The notes beneath the pieces were generated by a model. The model saw only the letters and a program-made list of their open reading frames with translations. It was not told the DNA's origin and ran no database searches. From the NCBI GenBank assembly GCA_027924585.1, contig BSBM01000606.1, positions 13,335,501 to 13,399,500 on the forward strand: DNA of 64,000 bases, in the 5' to 3' direction. Made by a program: the position numbers and the translations under genes. Shown here in pieces: positions 20,979-32,885 of this stretch. The number at the start of each line of letters is the position of its first letter. Positions within the stretch are counted from its first letter, which is position 1. The stretch comes from Larix kaempferi (Eukaryota > Streptophyta > Pinopsida > Pinales > Pinaceae).

Positions 20979-23097
20979 GGCCAAAATACATTATTTTTAT
21001 ACTGATACTCTTCGTATTGATACTCTATATTTATCAAATCAAGGATGAGAAATGGATAAGCTCACGGGCCCAGGATTCAGGATAACATATGCAAGTCAAA
21101 TATAGTAATATCTCAAATAGATAATATCTTCCCGAGGTGGGAATACCCATGCTAAGCAGTAAACAAGCATGGCCATGAATAATACACAGTGGGTTCATGT
21201 CAAAAGTAAATTTTTCAAAAGCATAAACATGCACTTTTATGAGTACGAGAACAATGTCTTCATTGGAATTCTGACATGGTAGTTTAATCTTGCGAAGCTC
21301 AAGCAATGCATCGATGAGTGATACAATTGTTTTTTCCAAGGTCTTCAATAGAAACTGACGATAGTATGAGTTTATATCATGCGAATAAATGAACTGATGT
21401 CAAGCATAATAAAATACCATCTGATTACCGGTCATTGATGTATAATGTTAACATATGCCAAGAGACCCACCAATAATGATGATGGACTCTAAGGTACTGA
21501 TACAAAATATCAAGTGTGAAATAGATGTTCTGAAGTGGAACACTTGTAGGATCAAATAATCAGGGGTCATTGATGTATACCCACTGTCATTTGTGAGGAA
21601 ACCTTCCCATAATGACTTCAAGATCCAAGGTACTCCTAGGATTCTAGATCCATTTCCTAGATGATGATTTGGTGTCCATAGGAATAGATCCATCGGAAGG
21701 ATGGAATTAATGCATCCCATGTCAACCAATATGAAACAAAGATCAATAGTATGATATAATTTGGTAGAACTGCAAGATCCAACACTGTATACTGACACAA
21801 GGAAGGCTGACATGATTGGTCATGAATATTTGAGGAATCGTCGACTTTGTTTGAAATTCCCTTGAACACAAAACACGATGCAAAATGGACACCTGGCAAC
21901 ATATGACTTTGAATAACTGACCTTAATGAAATCTGGCAATGCCAAATGCATTAACAAAAGCTCCATTGTTGACGGGAAGGATAACCCATCCGTGGAGATC
22001 TATTCAAAATACTAGTACAGTTTCCTAGGGAAAATTTAGAAGGTGTACTAATGGCGGAGACCAAATTATGTGTCATGTTTAAGCATGACAAGGACGGATT
22101 GTTGGCATTTTCTTCAATGATATAAATGAAAATATTCAATTCTCCTTCTTTTTGGATTTTTGTGTTTTTTAATTTTTATACCTTTTTCATGTTATCAACT
22201 CGAAAAAAGAATAAAGAATGCTATAGTATATGCGAAGGAATGAGTGTTTCATGGCCATACACCTATTCTCAAGGGAACGGGTTAGGCCAAGGCAAAGATC
22301 CATATTGCAAACAAGGGCTAAGCTAGTTTTGCACACTCTTACAAATGTTCCCTCCATGGGTAGGCTATCTGACGCAGGATTATGTGTCAAAGGATGGTGA
22401 AATAATACCATGTCACTAAGGTTTATCCAATTTGGTATAATGGCCAAGTAGGAATGGGTCAATGTGGTTTACTTCATGTTGAGTCTTGTGAAAAATGCCA
22501 GAATCATAAATCATCATGAATCATGGTCTATCTCCAACTACCTAAATCAAACAGTTCGAACTGTCAGAGTCTCCAAGTCCTGTAATCAAAACCATTTCAC
22601 TACCCAATTGCTTAGTAAGAAACCGGTTCAAATGTGCAAATAAAAAGATAGCCAAAATTGAGGAATGATGCATCTTTCTATCATTCAAAAGGATACGGTT
22701 ATACATGTATGAATAAAAGATAAGTAAAAATAATCATTATTTACCATATTCGTTGTAGGTGTAGTCAATGGATGAGAGGAATCATCTCCTCTCAGCATGA
22801 ATTTCTAGAAGCTATGAACCTTTATTCAGTGATCTGCCAATTATGGGTGAGTTTTGATGCCATAATAGGAAATTTTGAATGGTTTCACATGTTTTTGAAT
22901 TTTTTGAATATTCAATTTTTTTATGAATTTTTTTGGGGTTTGATCTTGAAGAAAAGGAAACAAAAAGAGAAAAGTATTTACACTATTATTTTTGGTGTGT
23001 GCAAATTTACACACTTTATGGTTTATGATGTAAGCTAGTTTATTTCGGTTTTTACTTATGTTCAGTTATATTGCCATGAATAATGTGCATGCTTGTT
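20979..23097 (-). other. Non-coding 3' region of element A
   Basis: About 2.1 kb with no protein resemblance. It is alignable in patches with 52680-54680 of element B: GGCCAAAATACATTAT versus GGCCGAAATACATTAT, GGTCATTGATGTATA at 21430 and 53115, GACCCACCAATAAT at 21464 and 53150, and ACCTATTCTCAA at 22261 and 53938. Shared order and strand show it is a common 3' untranslated region, not host DNA. Confidence 0.65.
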
Positions 23098-23535
23098 TTT
23101 TTTCGGTATGATGTTAATGACTTAGATTCCAATCAAGTACGTAGTTGGCTAAGGAATTAACCAAACTATTCATACTTCCAGGAACGTGAATATATTCAAT
23201 GAACTCAAATTGACGTTCTAAAACACGTACTCGTAGAAACTTTCTACACAGTGTTGGATTTCCAACCTAATACTGACCATTTAACTGAGATACAACTAAT
23301 TCTGAGTCCAGTTTGACTATTATCCATCGGATGCCAAGGGTGATAGCCTCGACAAGAAGCTCAATGACCTTGTTATATTCTGCAAAATTGTTGTTTGCAG
23401 ATATGATAAAAATGCCTACTAAACTAAAAACTTAGTCGCTAGGTGTGAAAATCACCCATGTAGGGGAAGCAATGTTCCGAGAACTATGGCTGGCACCATC
23501 CACATATCCCAAATATGTGAAGGTTGCTTGTTCCA
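23098..23535 (-). pseudogene. Second RNase H of element A, downstream of integrase
   Basis: Minus strand reads YVDGASHSSRNIASPTWVIF (about 23500-23440), then ANNNFAEYNKVIELLVEAI (about 23400-23345), then VKLDSELVVSQLNGQY (about 23310), and ends NSLVNSLANYVLDWNLSH near 23100. The three key acidic residues (Asp of VDGAS, Glu of AEY, Asp of LDSEL) are present. It begins about 100 bp after the integrase end YLKKYFA. This is the domain that marks Tat elements, here after integrase instead of between RNase H and integrase. Two stops (near 23433 and 23265) inactivate it. Confidence 0.83.
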
Positions 23536-23639
23536 TCTACCAAAGTGACAATGCGAAGCAAGGTGAGTGTGTGCCCGAAATAATAATACAACAAGTGTTG
23601 CGAGGCATTAGTGCCTATGCAAAGTATTTCTTTAAATAG

Positions 23640-24740
23640 AGACCATTTTTGATCTCCAACATAGGTTCCCCATCATAATTGATCAATTCATAAGCTCCTC
23701 TCTTTAACACAGTTTTGACTACAAGTGGGCCAAACCATTTTGGTACAAATTTCCTTTCTCCTATTTTTTCTTGGTTTTGGTCATAAACTAAAACTAGATC
23801 GCCTTCAGAAAATAATCGGGGATGGGTAGATTTGTCATATTGTGTTTTAAGCCTTTTCTTGTGTGCTTCCACATTTAGAGAAGATTCCCTTCTACTTTCA
23901 TTAAGAGAATGGAGATGGATAAGCCTTTCTTCTTCTTCATAAGTGTTGTGTAGGAGTTCGAACGCTATTTTTAATGATGGGATTTCACATTCAATTGGAA
24001 ACACAACTTCCTCTCCATAAACCAATTGGAAAGGAGTGAATCCGATTGTGGTTGTAGCAGTGGTACGGTAATCCCAAGTAGCGGTAAATGACATTAAGTG
24101 CCAGTTAGTTTTGTTCTTATCAATCATCCTCTTCAACATAGTTTTCAAAACCTTGTTGATATGGCGAGGAAAATTCCTGCTGCAATCCTATCCTGTTGGT
24201 AAGTTCATCCATAAATGAATTCCTAAAATGAATTCCGTTATCAATAGTGATCTATTTGGGTACACCAAACCTTGTTATCACGTGATTGAATAGGAAATAT
24301 GATGTAGTTTTACCCATGCAATTGAATGTAGGCATCGCCTCATCCCACTTGGGGAAGTAGTCCACTGCTACGATGATGTAGTGGTGGACATCAGTTGAAG
24401 GCGGTTGATTGTCATAAAACCAATGGCCCATTTTGAAAATGTACCAACGGTTACTACAGGGTGTAATGAATCAGGATGTGCACTCATTTTTCTTGTGTAG
24501 ATTTGGAAAGCGTGACACGTTTTAACCGCATTGATGCAATATTTGAATATTGTAGGCCAAAAGTATCATGCACGCAATATTTTCTGGGAAGTTGGAAACC
24601 CAGAAAGATGTCCACCACATGCCCCAACATGGCAATCATGCAGAACTTGTTCAACTTCCTCGTGTACTAAACAACATCTTAATATCATGTCTACTCCTTG
24701 ATGGTACAAAGTATCCCCTATGATGAGGTATCTTCCTGCT
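23640..24740 (-). pseudogene. Integrase of element A
   Basis: The zinc-binding start VLHDCHVGACGGHLSGFPTS (about 24630-24575) is followed by a frame-damaged core with YIIVAVDYFPKWDEAMPTF (about 24380) and FGVPK then ITIDNGIHF (about 24250), giving the second Asp. The residue at the expected first Asp appears to be Gly. The segment around the third catalytic residue is short or deleted. From 24148 the C-terminal domain is clean: LKTMLKRMIDKNKTNWHLMS, GFTPFQLVYGEEVVFPIECE, then the ending MLEIKNGLYLKKYFA. Adjacent second RNase H and RNase H confirm a Tat-type pol. Confidence 0.85.
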
Positions 24741-24749
24741 TGGGGCCGA

Positions 24750-25936
24750 ATACTACACCATTCAATGGTAGAAAATTGAGGATCAATCATTTGGGTTTGG
24801 AGATATGTGATAAAGGTTCCATACCAAGGATTTGATGGTGTGATGAGGAATACATGTTCATCTTCCCAAGATTCAACAGATACAGTATCCTCTTTATCAC
24901 AAGGTAACTCAGACATTAGTTCAGCAAATGCCAATGATTTTTTGGCTTTAGTGTTTTTGAACTCGAGATCGAATTCTTGCAAAATTACTATCCATTTTGA
25001 ATATTTGACACCAATGATATGGCGGGACAGAATGTGTTTTATGGGGTTCTTTTCAGACACTATGGTCGTTTTTCTTGGAAGTATATAATGTCTAAGTCTT
25101 TGGACAACATGAATTGCTGCCAAGGCCAGCTTCTCAACCTGGGAATATCTCAATTCAGGACCTGCAAGGCCCTTACTAAGATAGTAAATAATGTGATATT
25201 CTGATGATTCATCTTCTTGTTCCAATACCATTCCTATGGTGGAACTAGATGCTCCCAAATATAGAAAAAAGTCTCTATTCTAGTTCGGTGGACTAAGTAT
25301 TGGGGCAAAGACCACAGATTTCTTTATTGCATCAAATGACCATTGAGCTTGGTCATCCCATAGGAATAGTGCATCTTTTTTTAGGAGACACATGAAACAT
25401 TTAGCTCGTTCAACAAAATCCTCGACAAATATTCTCAAGTAATTATCTTTCCCTCGAAGGATTTGAAGTTGTGTTATTGTTTTCGGGGAAGGCAACTGAA
25501 GTATTACCTCAACCTTGATGGGATCCACCATAATCCCTTTTTTTGAAACTATGAACCCAAGTAATCTCCCAGAGTCCACACAAAACATGCATTTGTGTGG
25601 GTTCAACCTAATGTTGTATTTGTGACATTGATCAAAGACGGCTCGTAAATGTGCACTATGTTCAGCTCTCTTTTTAGATTTGGCTTCCAAGTCATCAAGA
25701 TAAACCTCAACGATTTTCTTAATGTCATGAAATGAATATGACATGGCTCTTTAAAAAGTAGCCCCGACGTTTTTAAGGCCGAATGGCATTTTCCGATATG
25801 AAAAATTCCCCCAAGTGCATATGAAAGTTATTTTATGTTGGTCGTCCTCTTTTATCTGGATTTGGCTGTAACCGAAGAATCCGTCCATAAATGAAAAGAT
25901 TTCGTTTCTAGCACATTCGTCTATAATTTGATCAAT
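24750..25936 (-). pseudogene. Reverse transcriptase (palm onward) and RNase H of element A
   Basis: Coding resumes at 25936, left of the 25942-28611 insertion, with DGFFGYSQIQIKEDDQHK (about 25860) and RKMPFGLKNVGATF. Then come VEVYLDDLEAKSKKRAEH (YLDD near 25695), LNPHKCMFCVDSGRLLGFIV, and a damaged thumb. RNase H reads STIGMVLEQEDESSEYH, then LSKGLAGPELRYSQVEKLAL (about 25180-25120), and ends near YSKWIVILQEFDLEF. A stop lies at GATF-stop-RAMSYSF (about 25752) and another near 25278. The catalytic YLDD is intact. Confidence 0.88.
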
Positions 25937-25941
25937 GAAGG

Positions 25942-28611
25942 TGTTGGGTGTGTGAGCTATCTCAAATAAAACACCTAATATTTAATTATCAACCAGGATT
26001 GGTAATCTTAGAGTTGAGGCAAAATATATGCTAAGGTAGAATAATACCTAATTTTTCTGGCATGTCACACCTTCAAAATATTTAATAAAGAAAAGATCAA
26101 AAGATCTTTCAAAATGAAAAGCTGAGTCAAACTTCAGAAAAATAATAAGAGAACTAAATCAAATCTAATTAAACAACTTACTAGAATAGTATCAAATCAT
26201 ACTACTCTACTGTATATTTAAATGATGGGAAGGGATAGAAAAAGAACTGATAACCAAATGAGAATTACTAGGGAGAACTTGTAAATGTAAATAATTCTAA
26301 AACTGAACGGCTTAACTTCAGATAGAGAACAAAAATAAACTATCTATGCGATAATTGAATTCGATGATAAATTACATAAACATGAACTATGTTACTCAAA
26401 GTAAATTACAAGCTAAATAATTTCAACAATTAATTCAAGAAGAAACATTTATTCCCATGTAACAGGAACCAGAGTGAATGTATCGTAATGACTTTCAAAT
26501 GTAATAGCGAAACAAAACGGAAGTAAATCTAATATAACTTCAATAAAGAGATGTAAACTACAAAGAGAGAAACTACAGTTAACTTTAAACATGCTGATCT
26601 ATCTACTTTCCATAAAACTAATGAGACTAGAAGCAAGTAGAAAACTTAATAAATATATTCACTTCTGAACTTGATTTGGAAGTAAGTAGAAAACTTGATA
26701 AAGATACGAATACAGAAGAAAGTAGAAAACTTGATAAAGTTACTTATTACTGATCCAAATTTAAATATTATCAATGTCTCATTATTTACATAAATGGAAA
26801 ATAATTCTTATGATTAACAAATTAAAACAACTTAAAGAAGAAAATTGTTAACTATGATTCGGAAGTAAACTATCTGGAAACAAACTGATGGATTCTGAAA
26901 CAGTAACTAACTATCAAATCTAATACAAAAGCTTAATTTTGTAAGAAGGTTTAAAGAAAGTGAAGGAAGGAAATGTAGAAGGAGGAGATAATAAGAAAAA
27001 ATCAATTAAAAACTTTATGTAACATAAAACCAGATTTAAATTACACCTAGAACTGTAAATTAGAAGCAATAAGCATTATCTCTAATAAGCAGGAAAGACT
27101 GGAATCGGAAAAACATAAAACTAATGCAGAAAAGGTAAAAATCTGAATGACTATCTGAATGCCAGTACAAATGACAGTCTTAATGACAGTCCGAATGGAG
27201 GAAAAATGAACTAAACTAAGGAAAAGGAGAGTTTTGATGATCTTGACGTCAGCTGGTGAATGCACATGAACCTATAATGTAGAGAAAATAGTTAGAAGAC
27301 TTGTTGAGAAGTTATGTTAATAGACATATTTTAATCATTGTCTAAAGGAGATAAACTATTTCTATGACATGTGGAAGAAGAAGGTTGAGATGAAAGGAGA
27401 GAGTGAACCTACAACTACAGGAAGGAAACTAACAGAGAGGAAGAAGTTTAGGCTGATGCTAACTATGGAGGAATTGATAGAAATATCTAATTATAAATAA
27501 TGGAAGAAATAAAAATTGAAAGAAAAATATGAATTATTAAACTATTGGTCGACCATTTACTAATCTTGTACAAAAATTAAATTAGCAGCACAACATAAAT
27601 TACAGAGAAAGAAGAAAATATCATCTATAAAAACGAAGTTTATTATAAACAAAGGAAAACAAACTAACCATTTGTAAAAACGTAAAATGTAGAAAACAAA
27701 GACAAAACCTTTGGTTGATGAGAGGCCCTTCCCAACAATCAGAGATGGAAAACTATATTGATTTAGCTACTCAGAATATCAACAAACTGGAACTTCCATT
27801 AACTTGAGAAAATTACAGAACTCTGTCTCTACGTTGTCTCTGAACAACTACGAATTACCAAGACTCAAAAACTAGCTAACCCGACTTAGACTAACTCGTC
27901 TTCGTCATGGAGACGACTATTTATAAGTTACAATAGGTGAGAGGGTCGACAGAGGCAACCTCTCTAATAATAGAGATGTTTAAATCATTGCAACTATTGA
28001 TTGAATGGTGCATACCAAAGCAGAGAGCATCTACCCAACTTACACGGGGTTGGTTTCTTCACGCTGGTGCTGCAGCGTCGATCTACCCTTGACGTGGGAC
28101 GAGTTGTATATTGACAGACTAATCGTGGGTAGACAGACTTCTTTAAGAATGATGGCATGAATGAGCGTGAACAGATACGAGCAAAATGAACGGAGGAGAG
28201 GCTGCTGGAGCACTGTCGTGGAAATGCATTGTGCTGGTAGGCTGAACATGTGTGACCTGGACTCCTTCCAGAACAATAGCGTGAACAAGAAGCACGATTC
28301 CAAACTGAATGCAAGGCTGAATCGGCGTGTTGGAGAGTTAACGTGGGCATGGTGATGCGTTCGAAAGCTCAGCAAACTTGGGGATAGATATTCTAGAGTG
28401 ACATCTCATTAACCATCAACTCCACCTAGAAAATAGAACCCACATGCCCTTCTTCTGCTTTAACGGTCTGAGATATGCCAACCGTGGATTTTGGGAGCTG
28501 AACGTGGGGCTGAATGACGAGAAAACAACCTAATATAATAAAGAATGACAGAAATAACTCCATTTCGAGTGGATTGAATGATAAAAAATAGTGACAAAAT
28601 TGACACCAACA
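25942..28611 (-). mobile_element. 2,670-bp insertion, probable solo LTR
   Basis: It begins TGTTGGGTGTGTGAGC, ends GACACCAACA, and is flanked by an exact GAAGG duplication (25937-25941 and 28612-28616). Setting aside the insert and one GAAGG gives a continuous RT frame of element A, so the borders are firm. No internal direct repeat and no retroviral coding domain is seen. It has a minus-strand TATAAATAG near 27925 within a 5'-leader-like context. TG...CA ends, a 5-bp duplication, one promoter and no interior is the signature of a solo LTR left by LTR-LTR recombination. The interior is AT-rich and otherwise featureless. Confidence 0.8.
27917..27927 (-). promoter_or_regulatory. TATA box of the probable solo LTR
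   Basis: Minus-strand CTTATAAATAG inside the 25942-28611 insertion. It sets the likely transcription direction as leftward. Confidence 0.45.
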
Positions 28612-28616
28612 GAAGG

Positions 28617-28893
28617 GTGTTGGATAGTTGTCTTTGGGACAAGCCAAATTTAGATCCCTAAAGTCAGTACAAACCCGAAGAGTTCCTTGTTTTTTATTAA
28701 CCAGAATGGGGTTGGATACCCATTCAGTTAAAGGAACAAGACAGATCAATCCATCTTTCAATAGTTTCTTGACCTCTTCCTTGATGGCAGTGGATTTCTT
28801 AGGGTTAACTGAACGTAGCTTATGTTGCACTGGTTTGACATTGTTATAGGTTTTTATCTCATGTTCGACAATGCTGGGATCGATGCCTGACAT
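28617..28893 (-). pseudogene. N-terminal part of element A reverse transcriptase
   Basis: From MSGIDPSIVEHEIKTYNNVK (28893) through LLKDGLICLVPLTEWVSNPI, then LVNKKQGTLRVCTDFRDLNL and ACPKDNYPTPF. The VCTDFRDLN block contains the first catalytic Asp region of RT. The frame ends exactly at the GAAGG target duplication and resumes at 25936. Residues read left of 28612 belong to the insertion. Confidence 0.88.
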
Positions 28894-29718
28894 TTATTCA
28901 TAAGACCATGCGAACACATCACGAAACTCCCTGAATAGAGTAGTATAATGTGTGATTTCTTTGGGAGGGCAATCTGCACCTATATTAATGGATATATCGT
29001 TTGGGATGGTTTTCGAGATGTTTACCAAACTTCCTTCTGAACTCACATTGTGTGTTTGGATGGGGCATTGGTATTTTTCCATGTCATCATCGCAGTAAAA
29101 TTTTTTGGGTTTGACTTCTAATGAATCGATCTTTGGAAGAAATGAGGATCTATGATGCATATCCTCCTAGGGTCGTTTAGAGATATTCATGACTTCAAGG
29201 GTGGATTCATCCGAAGAAAAAGTTTGATCTAGTATATCATGAGTACTATGAGATTTCATGGTCCATATAGGTGAAGTATAAGGATCATATTCCTCCATCA
29301 TGGAAGGATTTTGATCTAATTCTGCCAAAGCCATTTGAGTAGCTTGATAAGAAATTTCTACGGCGGATAGGGGAACACAACTCTCTGTTTCATTATGTTG
29401 CGTAGAAGTTGGTATATTTCCATCACTCTTTTCAACTAAGATGTCATCCTGGGAGGCTACCTCCGATAAGGTGGAGCCAACTTCTCGTATGGACTTAGAA
29501 AAAACTTTTAATGGAAAGTATACTTCTGATCTAATAGTGAAAATGGGAGCAGTGCTAGGGGTCAATACCGGTGGTGGAATTGCGAAAGTTCCCATGAGGG
29601 ATGAATCTTTGAGCATTCCTACCCCAATATCTTGAATCACCATTTTTGAATCCCCTACAAAAGGTAGATTTGAGTGGATACCAGTTTCAGGTATGTAGTA
29701 ATGTAGTTGAACAATCAT
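28894..29718 (-). pseudogene. Protease-RT linker of element A
   Basis: One minus frame from 29718 with stops near 29165 and 28893. Low-complexity acidic/Ser-Thr sequence (LDQTFSSDESTLEVMNISKR) leads to the conserved end ITHYTTLFREFRDVFAWSYE (about 28955-28896), the usual run into RT. Element B has the corresponding acidic segment at 57661-58455. Function beyond a spacer is unknown. Confidence 0.7.
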
Positions 29719-29769
29719 GATAATATTCCCTTGGTGGGGTAACCGAATAACTCACAATATTGAAGACAC

Positions 29770-30592
29770 TACAGCCATCATCTTATGTATCCATCTATGT
29801 CCCAATAGAAAATGTAATCTATGGGTGCATCCACTACCTCAACATATACTTGATCTATTTTACCTCCCAGTTCAACTGGGCAAGCCATGATAAGTCCATG
29901 AGGTGGAAACAAATGACCATCAAATGCTTTGAGTATTGTATGGGATGGTACTAGGGTGGGTGATCCCAAAGCTTTCTAGCATGCTAGTGACATGACACAA
30001 ATTAAGGCTCCTTGATCCACAATGGTTCAAAAAATGTTCTTACCATGTGAAATCACTTTGATATGAAATGTGATTTGTGATGGAAGCCTACAAGTGGACT
30101 GTTCTAATTCAAAAGTTATCAAATTGATTTCAGATGATCCATAGCACCAATAATAGACAATAGTTCCTTTCGTTGAGCAGGAAAAATTTGCAATACTTAC
30201 AAGGAGGACATTGCACAAGTAGATTGAGCTAACTCTTCAACCACATTGTAGTTTTGAGCAACTCGCACGTTAGCATTGTGTGTTGTTCTATGGAAAACCC
30301 CTTTTGGAGGTTGAGGTACTATGTCTATGGTTGGTTTCTCAATGGTTAGATAACCACTAGGATGAGGTCCAATTGTTTTTGCATGTTTCGAAGGTATGTC
30401 ATAAGAACGAGCCCTTGTTTGAATGCTTATTTCATGTTCACCAATTGTGAAGATATTAGCATTGGGTGGATTGCCCCCTTGTGGGGGGTTTTCTTGGTTT
30501 CCTCTTGGTAGAGGTACTGGCACCGCAACAACCATCTGTTGTTGCTGGGGAAAGGTTGAGTTAGGATAGCAGGTGGTTGTTTCCCTCTTCAT
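29770..30592 (-). pseudogene. Protease region of element A
   Basis: The frame starting at 30592 reads gag C-terminal sequence (GNQENPPQGGNPPNANIFTI) and a conserved block with TIEKPTIDIVPQPPKGVFHR, NYNVVEELAQSTCAMSSL. After frame changes, LKAFDGHLFPPHGLIMACPV (about 29930) and VYVEVVDAPIDYIFYWDIDG (about 29850) match the post-active-site part of the Tat protease. The same blocks occur intact in element B (58623-59366). The region holding the D-[ST/E]-G active site, about 30050-29970, is too damaged to read. Confidence 0.75.
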
Positions 30593-32885
30593 TGTTCCAA
30601 CATTTGATGAATATCATCCATATGAGGATAAATATGAGTATGATGATCCCCTTGGAAAATTTTGCAAGGGTATTTGTTTTTTCGGTTTTCATGATTTCCT
30701 CCAATAGGATTATTCACCTTAGGTGCATCTCCTGTCCTAGAATTAGCATTTGCATTCTTCTTTTGTTTCTTCTTTTTTTCATTTTGGGTCCGCAATTTGA
30801 ATCGTAATTACTTCAGAAGTTTGAGTGGGAGTTATAGATTGTTGTGTTCCCTGGCCAGCTGTGGGTTGTGAATTCTGAATCGACATTTGTCTCAATTGTT
30901 AGGTAATTTGTTCAAGTTGGTTGACAAATCCTGTCACGCCATCGGTATGAGGTTTTTTTGGTGGCCTAGATGGATTAGACATAGGTCTTATAGCATGAGG
31001 TATTAAATCATAAAGTATGCCTGATTGGGAGTATATCAAATGCATATCTTGAGCACTCTGAATGAGTTGTTCTTTTGTCATGGCTCCTGACATGGATACA
31101 TCTTTGGAAATATTAGGCAATAGTGATTTTATGAACCGATATGCTAAGAATTGATCACGGATTTCATCTTTTATAAGCGTCTGGTGCCTCCTCCACTCGT
31201 GGATATGATCCATTATGTGAGTAGCGATGGAATGCCTAAGTGAAGTTAGAAGTTCTATTCTCGTCTCATAGTGGATAGGTAATTGAAATTGTGTTAGAAA
31301 TACGATAGCTAAAGATGAAAATTCTGTGAAAGTATTGCATGGAAATTCAATGTACCATTTTGCAGCAGTTCCCGCTAGGGTCTGCTAAAACAACATTAAG
31401 CGAACACTATTATCAACTAGAGAATTCGATGAACACCAAAAATGGAATGTCATCACATGATTTGATGGGTCTTCCCCTGGTTTTCTATCAAACTTGGGTG
31501 TGTCTGAGGATAGTTTAGTTGGTATGGTTGGAAATCCGTTCAAATGTATAATGGGATCATTAGTCAACCGGGATAAATCCTATAGATTCAATGGGGATAG
31601 AAATGGTGATTTGACTGGTGCAGTAGCAAACGTTTGATATGCGGGTGAAGCTTGATGGCTCCATTGTTATTATCCTTGGGTTTGAAAATCATTCCAAGAA
31701 GGATTACCTCCTTGTGGATATTGCATCCAAAAATATGGGTTACTTTGTGAATGTTGTCCATTCCATTTTAGAACAGGATGCATGTATGTATTTCCCCCTT
31801 GCGGCGGTATGTTCCAAGAAGATTGGTTACTAGGTGGATCATTACCATTCCATTGCGGGATAGGATTAATGGGTTGATTTCCACCTTGCGGAGGTGGGAC
31901 CCAATAATATTGTTTACTTTTCTGAATATGACCACTCCATTGATTGTTTCCTTGGTTTTGATAAGTGTTCAAAGTTTGATTTCCCCCTTGTGGGGGTGGT
32001 TCCCAAGAAGATTGGTTACTTCCTAGAACTTTTCCACTCCATGGTGGAATGGGGTTGATATGTGGATTTCCTACTAGTGTGCTACTTGTTGGGGGTATGG
32101 TATTTCCCCCAATATTTAAACTAGGAAATGTTTGATGATGACCTCTCGATGCATTTCCATTCACATGTGGAGCATAACCCCAATTGGAATTATTGTTCCA
32201 TGGTCCATTGGTTCCACTAGGAATATTGAGATTCCATGGTAAAGGATTTCCCCCAGAAGTAGAACTTGGAAGAATGTTAGGTATACCAAGAGGATTTTTC
32301 TTTAATCCTTTATTATTTTGACCTTGAATAGCCAACCCATATGGAAAACCCAAATTTGGTAAGACACACCCCCAGTAGGGATTCCTACAGACGAAGTGGA
32401 TGTACTTTCGGGATTGGAACCCGAAACTATACCAACTGGAACTGGAGTGATGGTTCAACTTGTGCTAATGGCAAGTATACTAACTATTGGGATTGATGTA
32501 GAGGCCAAATTGGTGAAGTATTGCTACCTCCAACAACTGTTTGAGGTAGCGATGACGCAGTCCCTTGTACTCCTGATGAAGCCATAGGGTCAATTGTGGG
32601 ATTTTGCATATTAGTCCAATATCCAAAAAGAGTATTGATGTAATCAAGTGGCTCACTGATGTGAAGTACGACTAGGTTTGAAATATTTGTCAAAGGTGGG
32701 TTTATGTGAATAGATGTGTTGTTCTCTAGTGTTTCAATTTCAAATGGAGCAAGATTATCAAGAATGTATGTGTTTTCCTTGGTAGGTGATGTTCTATTAT
32801 TTGTGTGATGTTGTTCTTCTCTATTGTTGTTAATTGAATCTAGAATTTTTTTAGTTTCCAAGTCACAAGGTTGGGTGTTTTGCAT
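30589..32885 (-). pseudogene. Gag of element A with Gly-Asn-rich repeats and zinc knuckle
   Basis: Starts near 32885 (MQNTQPCDLETKKILDSINN). Residues from 32458 to 31670 are a repeat region: PPPQGGNQ or PPQGGN recurs about every 30 residues with NQSSW and QWNG words. The capsid-like core (31567-30899) has FDRKPGEDPSNHVMTFHFWC, then SSNSL, AAKWYIEFP and LLPNISKDVSMSG. A basic stretch KKKKQKKNANA precedes the knuckle CKIFQGDHHTHIYPH (about 30665-30625), where one Cys reads as Phe/Ile context and the last Cys as Tyr. Element B shows CKLCGEDHLTHLC at this spot, so A's knuckle is mutated. Several stops and frame changes. Confidence 0.8.

Noticed and set aside
28040-28375. Minus ORFs of 111 and 118 codons inside the 25942-28611 insertion
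   Set aside because: They overlap each other in different frames, have no family resemblance, and lie in the leader-like part of the probable solo LTR.
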